Notes under the pieces: model-generated
Database searches by the model: none
The model's input: only the letters and a program-made list of their open reading frames with translations
What the model was told of the DNA's origin: nothing
Made by a program: the position numbers and the translations under genes
Shown: one piece after another, positions 49,159 to 61,700 of the stretch
Numbering within the stretch: the first letter of the stretch is position 1
How the letters are laid out: the number at the start of each line of letters is the position of its first letter
Source of the DNA: Pipra filicauda
Taxonomy: Eukaryota; Chordata; Aves; Passeriformes; Pipridae
Direction of reading: 5' to 3'
NCBI RefSeq assembly: GCF_003945595.2
Contig: NW_024104330.1
Span: forward strand, 984,366 to 1,048,365
Length of the DNA stretch: 64,000 bases

Positions 49159-50100
49159 GCTCTTCCATCTCAAGTATCTAATTTAGTGAAAATGATACTT
49201 TACATTACAGAGAAAGTTACTATGACTTATAACAAAATTACCATAAATAATGGCATTGCTTTGGATTTAACTAGCGCTTTTCCCAGAATCACAGGAGGAT
49301 TAACAGAAAGCAGCTGGTCAGTCCAGCTGGTAAAAAATCTCATGTCTTTTTCTTGGCACTGTGGTAGGACTGCAGAGCCAAACGACTGGGTCTGTCATTA
49401 TGAGACAATGAAGCAGCAACATTCACTGAAATTGCTAGAGCTGTAAACATCACTGTCCTGATGTGGGACAGTGGCAGATTCCCTGCAGATTTTGTGTAAT
49501 ATACATTATGCCTCATCAGGAGAAACAGAGGTAGTAGTGAAGTGTTAATTTCTTGCACCAATTTACACACAAAGAGATTGATCTATAGCCTCTTAGTACA
49601 GGGTTTCTTGCTGAGGCATTTCCCATTTGAGTGAGATCCTCTCCTGTAGCTAAAAGGAGTGTTTGACTCCAAGCAGCGCCAGACTGTCACACAGGGCTCT
49701 CATTTTTTTGCCCAGTAGCTGTGGGGGCCTGATTTGCACTCCCCCAAGAGGTATTGCTACTCTGAGAAAAGTGTCTGGATGAGCTGAAGAAGTCAGACTG
49801 AACCTATGCTTCAGCAGTACATTAAGTGAAACTCAAACATTACCTGAGATAAGGCTGAGCTGTATGAGAGTCATTTCAAAATAAAAACAGCAAGGGAACA
49901 AGGGTAAACAAAACCCCTCTGTATGGGGTTGGTCTATTTGATGAGTGATGTGCAGTACTTTACTGAGATTCCTTACTGGGGGCAGTGGTGAGATTACTTT
50001 TTGGAAAGGTAATCTCTACGTTAATGTTTAGCAATAATAGCACTTTGCCCTTAAATTGCATGTCCTGACTCAGGATCAGACTCAGAAATAGCTACTTTAT

Positions 50101-50190
50101 AGCCTTGTGAGAGAAAGGGTGTTTATTAATTACACAACGTGATTGGCAGACAACAACAGGGGTACTACCCATGCCTTCTCTCGCAAGGCT
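50101..50190. repeat. Imperfect long inverted repeat
   Basis: AGCCTTGTGAGAGAA at 50101-50115 pairs with TTCTCTCGCAAGGCT at 50176-50190, 14 of 15 positions, separated by 60 bases. The single mismatch is CpG versus TpG, which fits methylation decay of an originally perfect pair. Read on the minus strand, AATAAA occurs between the arms. It may be a fragment of an old DNA transposon or LTR, but no further element sequence was recognised. Confidence 0.5.
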
Positions 50191-50577
50191 CTTTTTAATC
50201 AGATTTTGGACCAGATGCTATGTAATTATGCAGTTTAGGAACATGAAGAAGCTTACATCTTAGATGCTCCCCAACTATTTAGGCACCTAATTCAACGCAG
50301 GCACGCAACAATTGCCTTTTGCTTCTATATAGACATCTAAGGCTCCAAATATCTTAATACTTGTACTTTGGTAAAATAAAGAAAGGGAAAGTTATCCCAT
50401 GTAAGGATATTACACTAGAGAGTAGATTCCAAGTGAGCACCAGGGTAAACTAGGTCAATAATGAAAAGTCAGTATCACAGGCTGGTGTTAACTGGTGCAA
50501 GATTATGTGGCAGTCAAAAAGCTAATTTGATCTATCCTACAAGTCCCTCGCAGCTTGGAGGAGCAGGAACGGGGCTC

Positions 50578-50603
50578 AGGAATACTGTCCGGACAGTATT
50601 CCT
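50578..50603. repeat. 26-bp perfect palindrome
   Basis: AGGAATACTGTCC at 50578-50590 is followed directly, without a spacer, by its exact reverse complement GGACAGTATTCCT at 50591-50603. The centre is TCCGGA with a CpG. A spacer-free 13-bp dyad with mixed composition is unlikely by chance in 64 kb. It could be a binding site for a dimeric protein or the scar of a small inverted duplication. Confidence 0.9.
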
Positions 50604-53600
50604 CACTCAGGCATGCAAACATGCTCTTCATCCTGAAATCCAGAGTCAGAGAGTACTTTAAGCCAAGTACAGCATGTGGAAAGACAGCCCAAAGCCTCAG
50701 GATACCAAAGGGATGTTTTACTATCTTTGCTCAGTTTTGACAAGTGTGAGTAATGTGAGCACTGGGGCATCTTCCAGCTGCAGGGAAATATTTAACAGAA
50801 GTGCTCAATAGCCATTGTATGACACACTGGGGACAGGCCGTGGGAAGGAAAGGGGCCAGAGCCGTCTGTGTAAAGACAAGGATGTCTGTCCCTGGCTTTG
50901 CTGAATGACACTCAAACCTGGCAAATCTGATTATTTATTACCTCTTATGCTGTTATATAGAGATGCTAATGCACCTGCTCTTTGGGTTGAATGACAGCCA
51001 GGCTGGTGAGAAAAGCAGGCGGTTAACGGATGTGGGAAAGCATATGATACTTGTCAGGGACAATCTGGCTGACAACTGTGTTATGTCAGGTCTTCCTAGG
51101 TTGGTTGGAGAACCATAAAACATAAAACCTAATCTCTGGTTGCAGCCAGCCTTTACTTGGCCGGGGGAAGGGCAGGGTAGAGGCAGCTGTTTGCAGCAGG
51201 GCTCATGCGGATTGCCTGTGGAAGACCCAGCTCTTGCCACTGCCAGCAGCAAAGGTCCATCCCTGTGCTGAGATTTCTCACACCAACTCTAGAATTGCAG
51301 AATAATCCTGTGCTCTTTGAAATGCTAAGAGATAGCCTAGAGGAATTTTCCCTTTACAAAGCTGAAATATGCCACTGGCATAAATCATCAGCACACCCAA
51401 GGCATCTGGGAAACTGAATCTCCAGCCAAATGCAGTCACACAAGGGAGACTGGTGCTGCAAAAATCCCACTTCTGCACATTGGCAGCTCACGAAAGGCTG
51501 ACCATGTCAGCCTGGTTGTTGGCTGATGGACTGGCACCCTTCCCAAGTGGGTTTTCACTTGCTTGTCCAGTAGATGGGAAGTTTATCTAAGACAGAGCAG
51601 GCAGTGCAAAGTTAACGTCTTGGATGTCCAAGCTTTGCAGAAGAGTGCAGAGATGTCTGGACTTATCTTACATGTATAGACCAGTCTTTCTTTAAGCTAA
51701 ACTATAAATGATTTTCGCTTCAGTTTCTTGGACTGCAGTTTTAGTAAAACTGAAAATCAAACCCCCGGACTGGCTTCAAAAAGGAAGTGGGGAGAATTTT
51801 TCTTGATTTGACTTCTGAATGTTAGATTTTGGGCTCAAGGACTTTTAAACTTTTCTCCAAAGTCATGAGCATTACAAGGTTCCTCAAGTAAAAATATTTT
51901 TTTTAAATCAGCCTGCTATTTCTATTACAGCAGAGCCTAATCAGAGTCCCATCATATCCCAGCATGCATACAAATGGAAGTAGCAAAAAGCCAGGAGAGG
52001 AAAAGGACACAGAGTGCCTTTAGGTCACCCTGGAGCAATGGCAGGATACAGCCCAGTTTGCTTCAGTGCAGACTAGAATGCCAGCAAAATGCCCATGCAA
52101 AGTTTTTAACTATTCATCTGAGATGGCATTTGTGTTAGTCACGTTGAATACATTTCTATCAAAACCTGTAGACACATTTCCTAAGTGGTACACCTCAGTA
52201 AAATATTGTGTTACTCTGTGCCTTGCACAGAGATTGCACTTTAATGATGTATTAACACCCCTGTTTTTCTGACTGAAGAAATATGAAGAAAATATGGTTA
52301 GGAATTGGAATTTGTATCTACCAAAACCCAGTTTCTGACTGCTCTCAAGCCAATTTTATATCCTCCAGTATTCATGAAATTGTTCACAATAAATACAGTA
52401 AGAATTAGGAGAGAAGTAAATATGTTTATTCATCAGATTTTTACCTCTAGTAGACAAGGCAGGTGCTTTACCCAGGTGCTTTACTACAGACTCTGCAAGC
52501 TGAGGTGAGAGCTGACCCCAAGTAGCTAATGCAGTAAAAATACAACCCAAGCAATAGTAAATCTCTGGATTAATAATGGACAAGGAGGATGAAAGGGACT
52601 GCATAGAGGCTGAGCTCAATTTTTGTGCTGAACCTGGGTGGAGAAATAAGGCATGTCATTCCCACAGGTCCACAGATGTGGTCAAAGGTGTTCCTATTTG
52701 TTATGGCAACATGGCAGGCGGAAAATAAAAATGGGCCATTTCCCGGGCAGAGGTGGACTCATTTTTATGGTCCTGCCATGCTGCCTTTGAATGGTCTTTG
52801 GATATTTTAATGGCTTTGGTTTGTTTGCTGCTACAAGGTGAAAATGTGCAACTTCCTGCATCAAGAGAAAAATATCTGCTTTTCCCAAGTTGGACTGGAG
52901 AGGAAAAAGGAAGGAGACAGTGACGGCAAGGGGCCCTATATACACTCCCACAATAGCCATGAGTTGAGAAAGTCCAGGTTTATTAGCAGCTGTGTTTTTG
53001 TCTTTTTTCTCTTTCCCAAGCCAAAGACTCGGATTAAATTGTCAGTCCCAGAGACACTGATCCAAACCTACTTAAGAAAAAGTAGAATTTATTTAATTTT
53101 TGACAGATCAAAACCAGAATTCAATTGTAACAGAAGGGGGGCAACAATGTTGATAGGAGACCAAAACAAACAGAGCAGAGATCTGGGAGTAGATGAAGGG
53201 CATGCAGGTCATTAATTTGTCACATGGGCTGTAAGGAGAGCTCAGTATAGGGGATCTGAGTTTTGGTTTATATTAGACTTAGATTTATATGCTGACTCTT
53301 AGATATTTAAGGCAGTACAAGAGTATTATTAATGAAAAAACTTTGTGTTCAGCCCTGTCTTGTCAGCTTCCAGCAAGTTTAGTTGAAGGACTTGGGCAGT
53401 TTGCAGAAACCATGGGCTGGAGTTCTGGCTGTGAGCTCTGTTGATGCAAGCATAGCCCTTTACTTCTCTCTTGTGAGCATGTGTCCTCTTTTTCCCCTAT
53501 CACCAAAGATGATGAGAAGAATCCTTCTAGATGAACTCTGTTAAAGTACAGTACGATCCTCTTGCATTTTTCTAGACCTTTTGCTCAACATCAAGAGGAC

Positions 53601-55689
53601 AAAGATGTTCTGTTATAGACTTTATTAGTGTTATAATTCTCATTAGTGCAATAAGTAAATAGGTGCCTTTAAAGGCCTCATGTGTGTCTGAAATCTGGAA
53701 GACAAGGCAATGAGTTTCATTACTGCAACCTTGGGGGAGGGGAGCAAAAAAAATTCTGTTTTTAAACATTTCTCTACTCATTACTCTGCAGTGACTTGCA
53801 CCAGTAAAAAAGATAAAGAATAATGCCAATTTTGCTTCCTATATATGTACCTTATTTTATGTCCATTTATCAAAGGCTTGTAATATATCTTCCCCCAGAG
53901 TTGAACAAACGTTGTTCTTTCAGCATATGCAGAAAAAGTGCTACATCTAGACCATTTTGACCCTTGACTTGTTTTCTTATTATACTCTTGTATATTACTC
54001 TCTTTTTTTCTTTTTCTTTTTTTTTTTCTATTTGCAATGCAAGAAGCAGAACACAACTACCCAGAGATTTGGATGCAGATAGGTAGAAATCCACGAGCTG
54101 TGGATGCTGCCTAAATTAACCACAGATGGACACGAGTGTCTCAAAGCTCTGGCTTCAGCATTAGCATTTCTCATCTAAGTGTCCAAATGCCTTGCAGGCG
54201 TGGCCATTTATAAATGCAACAGGCATAATTCAAATGGGGAAAATAAAAGTACGAGAGGGGAAAATAGCCTGTGTTTTTCTTGCATCAATAACAAGGTAAT
54301 AAAGGAAACCACCTGTGAAGAAAGCCATGATTAATGAAAACAAATACAAGAAATTGGAAATATAAACTATGGCAATAGGGCTTTAGTTTCAACAATTTAA
54401 AAGTTCAGATCTACCAGTAAAGCACAACACAGAAGCTTGTAATATATGGAATAAATGTGGTTACCGGAGATGAAAAATGTGCCATAAAAATAAGAAGACT
54501 GTTAAAATAAGATGCACATTGCATAAAAGAAATAGCCAACAAGGCTATAGATACTGAGGAGAGGTCTCTGCTACAAACATTTGTCTGAGATATATACAGT
54601 TAATTGCTTCTGTCGTTTGCAATCTAAAATCCTAAAAAGCTGCATAGTCCTTTATTCTGATCCACTGAAGGGCTTGAGAGATTGCAACATCACTGGGAAG
54701 GCAAACTCAGTATGAGCACAGCAGGAGCTATAGGATGTCTCCATTAAGTAACAGCGGCAGAAGGTGCTGTGAGGAACTTGGGTGTCTGGTCAAACTCACA
54801 TGCTAGTCTTAAGACTTCTTCCCAGTCCCCAGGACTCACTGCCCTTCAAGGATGCAGGTGGAAATCTCCAAGACTGCAGACTTCTGCTCTGGTCTGATCT
54901 CAGGACTCCTCTTTTTGACTCATTTTTAGCCCAGCTGGGTGAATTTTTGGATTACTCCTACAAGGAACTGAACATCCCCAGCTCTTAGCAGACCTCTTCT
55001 GAACAGGTACCTGTTCATTCAGCCTTTGGGAGGGGTATTAGCCATGAATGAAAGCAATTCCCACAGTACTTTTTTTTTTACATATCTCAGCTGCTCGGCC
55101 GGCCCCTTTCTCTGAGAGTCTTTCACAGGCTAAACAGAGCCTGACTGTTAGATGTTAAACAGACATATTTTAAGGGACAATTTCAAAAAGCTGTGGAAAA
55201 AATATAATTGATTTTTTTATTTCTTTGATACATAATGCAAAGTCTATTTGGTAAAATTAGCAGACATTCACAGAAAATTATGGTGGCAAATAATTATAGT
55301 GTTTTAATTTTTATAGTAATACTTATGCCATAGTAATGGACCACAAAGTGAAACCAAGACCTTGTTGTGATAGATACTATACAAACATGAAGTGAGAACA
55401 ATGAGTCCCCACTGTGAAAAATTTACTGTTCTTCACTGAAGACATGAATTCACTGACATGGGTCTTGATAGTGCAATGGCCAATTAGTTAGTGCAGTAGC
55501 ATCTCTTAATTAAAACTTACTGATAGACAAATCACGGGTCCTTGGACAGCTTCAGATAAAAATGGGTATTCCTTGCTGCCATTGCTTATTAAGCATTTCC
55601 AAGTAACAGTCAGTCCCCAAAGGCACCCAAAGCTATGGTTTAATTCTGAGGAGAGTAGCCCCAGGGTGGTGGTAACCAGTATTTAAGAG
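50604..55689. other. Gene-free sequence
   Basis: No gene, RNA or transposon is supported. The 125-codon plus-strand frame at 52838-53215 has no recognisable domain. A minus-strand segment at 52445-52525 is flanked by AG and GT like an 81-bp exon but contains an internal 11-base duplication and has no partner. A T/C-rich tract lies at about 53999-54030. Confidence 0.5.
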
Positions 55690-55757
55690 AAAAACAAAAC
55701 AAAACAAAAAAAACCTAAAACCAAAACCAAACCAAACAAACAAACAAACAAAACCCC
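55690..55757. repeat. A/C-rich simple repeat (AAAAC/AAAC type)
   Basis: About 68 bases made almost only of A and C, going from AAAAC units through AAAACC units to several exact CAAA units and ending in CCCCC. It is an imperfect microsatellite. It could also be the expanded tail of an old plus-strand retroposon, but no element body was recognised upstream. Confidence 0.85.
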
Positions 55758-58700
55758 CACAATATTGCATCCTTGCAGAGAGAAGTGTGGGGGAAATACC
55801 TTGTCTCTGAGAAAAGCCCTTGCATCTTCCTGAATTCAGAAACCATTACAGGATACTTTTGTACTCATTTAGAAGAAATCTGTATTTGGCTTTCTCAGGA
55901 ATATTTCGTGGTCAGAAAGGGCCATCCTAGGTTGTTAATTTTAGAAAAGAACTCTAACTAATTCTGCCAGATCCAAAAATTTTGTGCTAATGAGGTTTGA
56001 AACCTTTTCTTTTTCTCAGAGCAGCACTGTCTTAAGTCAGTTATTGTTTTCATGACAAATCCCCAATAAACACCTTCAATTATTCTACGTCTCAGAAACA
56101 GCATTCTTAGCACATTCATTTCCCTGCTGATATGATTCTAAAACATCACTTTACAAGATTATTATATTGTTTGTCTCTGGGTGGTGTTTTAAGTGTGAAT
56201 AAAAATATGCCAGGATATCACTCCAGATGGTTAGTCCTGACAGCTTGTCAAAAACACACGCGTATGGAGTTTACATGGCCACAAAACATAACCCTATCAG
56301 CAAGGAAACTGTCTGGCCAGAACAAAGGCTGGTGATCAGCTTGAAAAGAGAGAGTTGTTTTTCCATTTCTTACAGCAGAAGACATTTTGAAGGAACATTA
56401 ACAGACTGTAAATCTTGATTCTTGCATTTGCTTGCATGTGGATTTTCAACCACTGCTTTAGTACAAAAACCACATTTAAAAAAAAATCAAAAGAGAAGGA
56501 AAAAATACATAAAATAAAGCAGAAAACTCTGTAGGAGTGGTTCTTAGAATCACTTAAGTGGAAGAAAGACTAAAGATTCAGTCTAACTTCCCAGTTTTGA
56601 TCTTGAAATAAAATAAAAGGTGTACTGGAGTCAGATAAAGACAGACACTGGTTAGCAATAATTTTACAGTCGTGCAGTTCAGTTGGGACTATATTGTATG
56701 TACAAAGGAACAGACCTGGACATGAAGGACTTGGTGTGCAGTGCTCATATCATAAGATGGTGATGGAGAGGTGGAGGAAGGTAAAATGTGGCATTTGTAA
56801 CCTATAGCACTTAACAGGCAGAAGGACCCAAATATTTATAGGCAAGCCACAGGCTGCATGAAGCCTGTGCCTAGAAGAAAATCTGATTCCTTTCAACGTA
56901 GCAGCCCTACTTTGCCCTTATGCCTCTGACATTTAAGGAACAGAGCGACATTTAAGGGACAGCAGGTCTGTGACCATGCTGTCTACACACTTCTACATGC
57001 TGTCACACACCCCTCCCTGTGAACATAGGACAGGAGCATAAAAAGTGTTTCTTCATTAAACATGACTCTTGGGAAAGCCATGTTCTGTTGTTGACTCCTG
57101 CAGGACTACTTGGGTTGCCCAAGTGATAGTAGGGCAACAAGAACTTCTAGGTAAATTTCCATAATGCCTTTTCTCTTGGCTGATTCAAGAATCATACTAA
57201 AGAGCTATCCTTACTTGCTTCTCTCTGATCCTATTTATTCCCATGAGCAAAAAACACATAAGAATGTGAAAAATACCGGTGTGATTTACATTTATGTAAA
57301 GTGGCTCATTTTGTGTGGTCCCAAAGTTTTTTCTTGGATTTCAAAGGCAGCAGAATTGGCCGCCAGTGTCTGCAAAGGGAGTACAAAAATAACCCTTAAT
57401 TCAAGCCCACTATGATCACTGAGGCTTGTAACCATCAGCTATGACATATTTACATCTCCTGTTGCCAGCATGTTCAACAACATGAGTGACATATTTACCC
57501 ATCACAATATAAAAAAAAAAATCAAATAGCTTGTTTGGCTGAGCATATAAGAGACGAGGCAGCTGATCAAATCCTACCTTACATCAAAAATTATCCCTAA
57601 AGAGGTGTGAAAAGGATACAGATAAAGCTGTCACCTCCCAGACAGTCTGTCTGCTGTAACAGGAGCTGTCAGATAGACGGGTTTGAAAACATCAATGGCA
57701 ATGAATTGCAAAAGGGATTCTGGTGCACTGGAAAATTCAGGCAGCCTGCTCACTGTGGTCCCATGGGGTGGGAAGTGGTGTCCTTTGTAATTGTTTCTCT
57801 TGAGGCACAGTAAGATCCTGGATTTTATTGAGCTGCAAATGCTCAGGACTCCTTGGGATACAGGCACATGAGTGGAAATGATGGCATTACTACAGCTCAT
57901 CAAGTTGCCATCTGTCAGTGAAGATGTTGAGGCACCAGGAGTGACCTTGTGAACACTCCTAACCTGCCCCCATTACAAAGGAAAACAGAATATAAACCAT
58001 GGTGGTTTAAGTTAATACGTTACATTTTACAGCCAAGCATGAATGTGTGCTCAGTCAGTCGCACTAGGTCTGCTGATAGACAAGGACTTGATACATTGCA
58101 ACATGGTAAATGCCTTCCATCGTGTACTTTTGTCCTCAGTTTCAGTCCATCTATCATTTATCAAAGCTATTGTGCCCTATACCTGATAATTTTCATTTCC
58201 TAAAGAGGTCATATCCAACACCTATAAAACCACCTCTCTTCAGAGAAAATTAAGCCTGTATATCACACACTTTCACCTTGTACTACAATCTGAGCACTAT
58301 TAATTCACTAATATTTAAGTTTTTAGAAAGCACTGCCTGCGCAATTTCCAACACAGTCATTGAAGCAAAAGTCTACAGTTGACACACGACTGGATGTGCA
58401 TAATCACAAATGTCAATGGCAGAGGGCATTAACTGCATCTGATACAGATGGCCTTGGACCACAGGCACAACATGCTGTGACAACTTACGTTGTTTTGCAA
58501 AAGTCTAGCAGAGAAGTTCCTATCTCATTCAATGAGAATTCTCATGGCCACAGCTCTCACTTATTTGGCAAGTGCTGTAACTCTTCAGCTCACAGGAGGG
58601 AGGAAGAAGGCTCCTGTATGGAGGAAGGTGGTCTTCTAAACTGAACCTTAGGTTAAAAATCTGGATCTGCTCTTCACCCACACAGTTGTCATGCACTGAC

Positions 58701-61700
58701 CCTTTTCTGTCAATATGGTTTTCTGTAAGAAACAAGGTTTGTATTACTGCCCTGAAAAAACACAACAGTCCTGGTCCCGGCAGTGTTTTCAGCAAATGGG
58801 CAACACCTCACCCAGAGCAATACTGTAAAACTTGGCCTGCGTTAAGTGGGGTGTTTGTCCTGAAGCAAGAGTCTTTCCATGGTGAGTGAAGGAGGAAGAA
58901 TACTGAACTGATCCAGGCTTTACCCAAAAAGAAAGACACCAAAGCTGAACATATCAGCTACTGCTCCAGCTGCTAAAAACCTCTTGCAAACTCTCTTCTT
59001 TTCCTGCCTCCCAGTAAGATGCATTTATTTGCATGACTATATTCTCTAAAACCTTGAAAAATTGTAACTTGGCCCACTGTTGACAGTTTTTCATTGCTCA
59101 CTGCATATAGATGCTCTTCTACCTAAATCAGTTACATGGTGTCACAGCTTGGATTTCTGATTTTGGTGCTGTTGCTTTTTTCCTGATAAAGCTTTCTGTT
59201 CACCTGTGCCATATGCTGCCTTGAATTTATGCTGCTGTGTTTTGTTAAAGCTCAGATTTTCCTTTGTCATTAAAAGAAAAATAGAACATTTTAAATGGAC
59301 TGTGAAATAAGGTAAAGAAAAGTTTAATCATGCTAAAATCAATTCAGTGGAGTGGCTTTATTAATAGTTATTGCATTCTGCATCACACTGCTTATTAAAT
59401 ATTGTGCATTTTGGAAACTGAACTATTTTGTGCCGCAGTTACATTGTACTTCAGCAAGCAACTAGTTCCTACTTCATGCAAGATTTAGAAAGACATGTTT
59501 TTTGTTCATTGAGAGACATCACTGGAAACATAGAAATCATCTTGCTGGAGAAAGTTATGGATGATTTAGTACAGTATCCTGTCCCTGGCACAAAATCAAG
59601 TACCAAATTCTCAAGAGGAAAATGTAAGAGAATTCACAATTGACATTTATGCACTACTTTATCTAACTCTTACCCATTAAATGCAGGCTTATATCATGAT
59701 TCATAAACTTTTCTACTTATTTTTCACTTTTATGCATCAATTTATATAATTTTGAAAACTATGTAAAGAACTTATATGTTTTTCATTTGCACTGGAAAGC
59801 CATGCTAGTATCTTGAAGCAATGAATTGCTTAGTTTTATTATAGGCATTGGAAATAGTAATTCTTCTTTTTTTTACCCCCTCAGATGACTAACTTTGTTT
59901 GCTTGTTTGTTTTGGAATAATCAAGACATCTCAGGCGTAATTCAACACCTCATTATAACTAGATTCATATCAATTAGAATAAAAAATTCTTATCCTGTGA
60001 CAAAGGCCATTTTCCTTTTCACTTCCCTACATCACCTTCCTCATGTGTGTTCCTCCACTTTCACATTCTCAAACAAGACACCCTCATTTTCACCTCATTT
60101 TCACATTCATAACCCTCAACATGGACTTCACAGTCCTTTGTGAAGGATCAGCTAAAATGGAATCAAAGATAGGTGGGCATTGGCTCATACCGTCCTGTAT
60201 GTGCACACTTTCGATCACCTAAAGAAAGACTGGCTTAAACCTGCATTTTATTTCTTAATTTGTGCCTGATCCTGAAAACTTATCACTCTGTGAAAGATTA
60301 CTTGAACTCCCTAGTGTCTGTTTCACCCTAGAGCCACTACAAAAAGTCATTAATTTTTATCGTTTACAACTGAGGTCAATGACTTTCAACTAAGACAGAG
60401 AGAGACTAGTTGTGCAGATAGCCATTACCTCCTGGTCCTTACAGTCACTCACCTGAAAATACTGTCACTTTTGCAAGCTCTAGCTAAGGAATATATACAC
60501 ATTTCTTGGGTTCCTGTGTAGTGAAATATTTATTAATCCTTGGGTGCAAGTGGGTTCTCATAGGGAAGGATTCCTCTGAGAGAAAGACTAAATATGTAAC
60601 AAATATAGCTTCAACTTCAAAGAATGGTGAAGCTATTGGCTACTGAGAATGGTGATAATTCAGGAATATCTCTTTCTGTGCTTCCCTTTTGCCTCCTTCT
60701 TATCAGGAAAGTCTCTAGGGAAAAAGACTTGCGTGGCTATATTGGGGGAAGGGGTGTAGTTGTGCATCTCTATTGATCAGTGTCCTGTTTCCCAAAGAAC
60801 TTTCCACTTCTTGGCCAATTTAAACACAATTTGAGAAACATATTCATTGTTTCCAGAAGTATACAAAAGGAAGATCATCGCAGCCCTACTTTTCTTTACA
60901 CCCTTCGCTTTTTCTTTGCTCTCCCTGACTTGCTCTCTTCCTCTCTCTCTGCCCCTCTTCCATCTCCTGCAAGTGACAAGGAACATCTCTGTCTGTGCTG
61001 CCCACAACTTTTAGAAAAAAAACAGCCTGGAAAATGAAGTAGAGTGTGCAAGTAATATTAGTTAAAGGAAAATTTTAATATCACTGAACCCACAATGATT
61101 CCTTGCTGAAAATTGCAGATGACAACGTTTGGTGAGTAACTGTACAGCTAGTCAGACTCAGTTAGCACTGGAGTCTATTGAAGACTCAGAAACCATCCAC
61201 CCATCCTAAGTTACAGTACAGATTTTATTATGTCATTGATCTTAATAAAATCCTAGTACCTTCCACATAAAGTTAATTGGCAATCATGATTTGTCTGGAA
61301 CATGCACAATATGTCTTCACAACGAATTAAGAATGTTTCACACCTGATTTGGTTTCTTTATCTCATTTACTAGCTTCAGATCTTTAGTGTATCTGAGATA
61401 ATCTTGTGGCAAGGAGTATAAGAACCATTCCTGCCCAGGTAGAAAGATTTTATCAAAATATAAGGATTTCCAAATTTACTAGTTTCAACTGATCTGTACA
61501 GTTGGTAAGCACATGACAGGTTTTCCTGATCTGAAATCTAAAAGACCATCCATTCTTAGTTTTACCTCACATATTTGTACCTCTTTTATGATTTGAACCT
61601 ACCAAAAAAAAAAAATTGCCTAAACTCCATAAGCATTGCTTTGTTCGTTTTATCTCATTTCCCAGCTGCTATCTATTCTCGTATCTTTAAGACATAGAGA

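Noticed and set aside
52445..52525. 81-bp minus-strand segment bounded by AG and GT, phase-compatible as an internal exon
   Set aside because: It contains an internal imperfect duplication (TAAAGCACCTG twice), the peptide matches no family I know, and its phase does not join directly to the candidate exon at 33396-33597.
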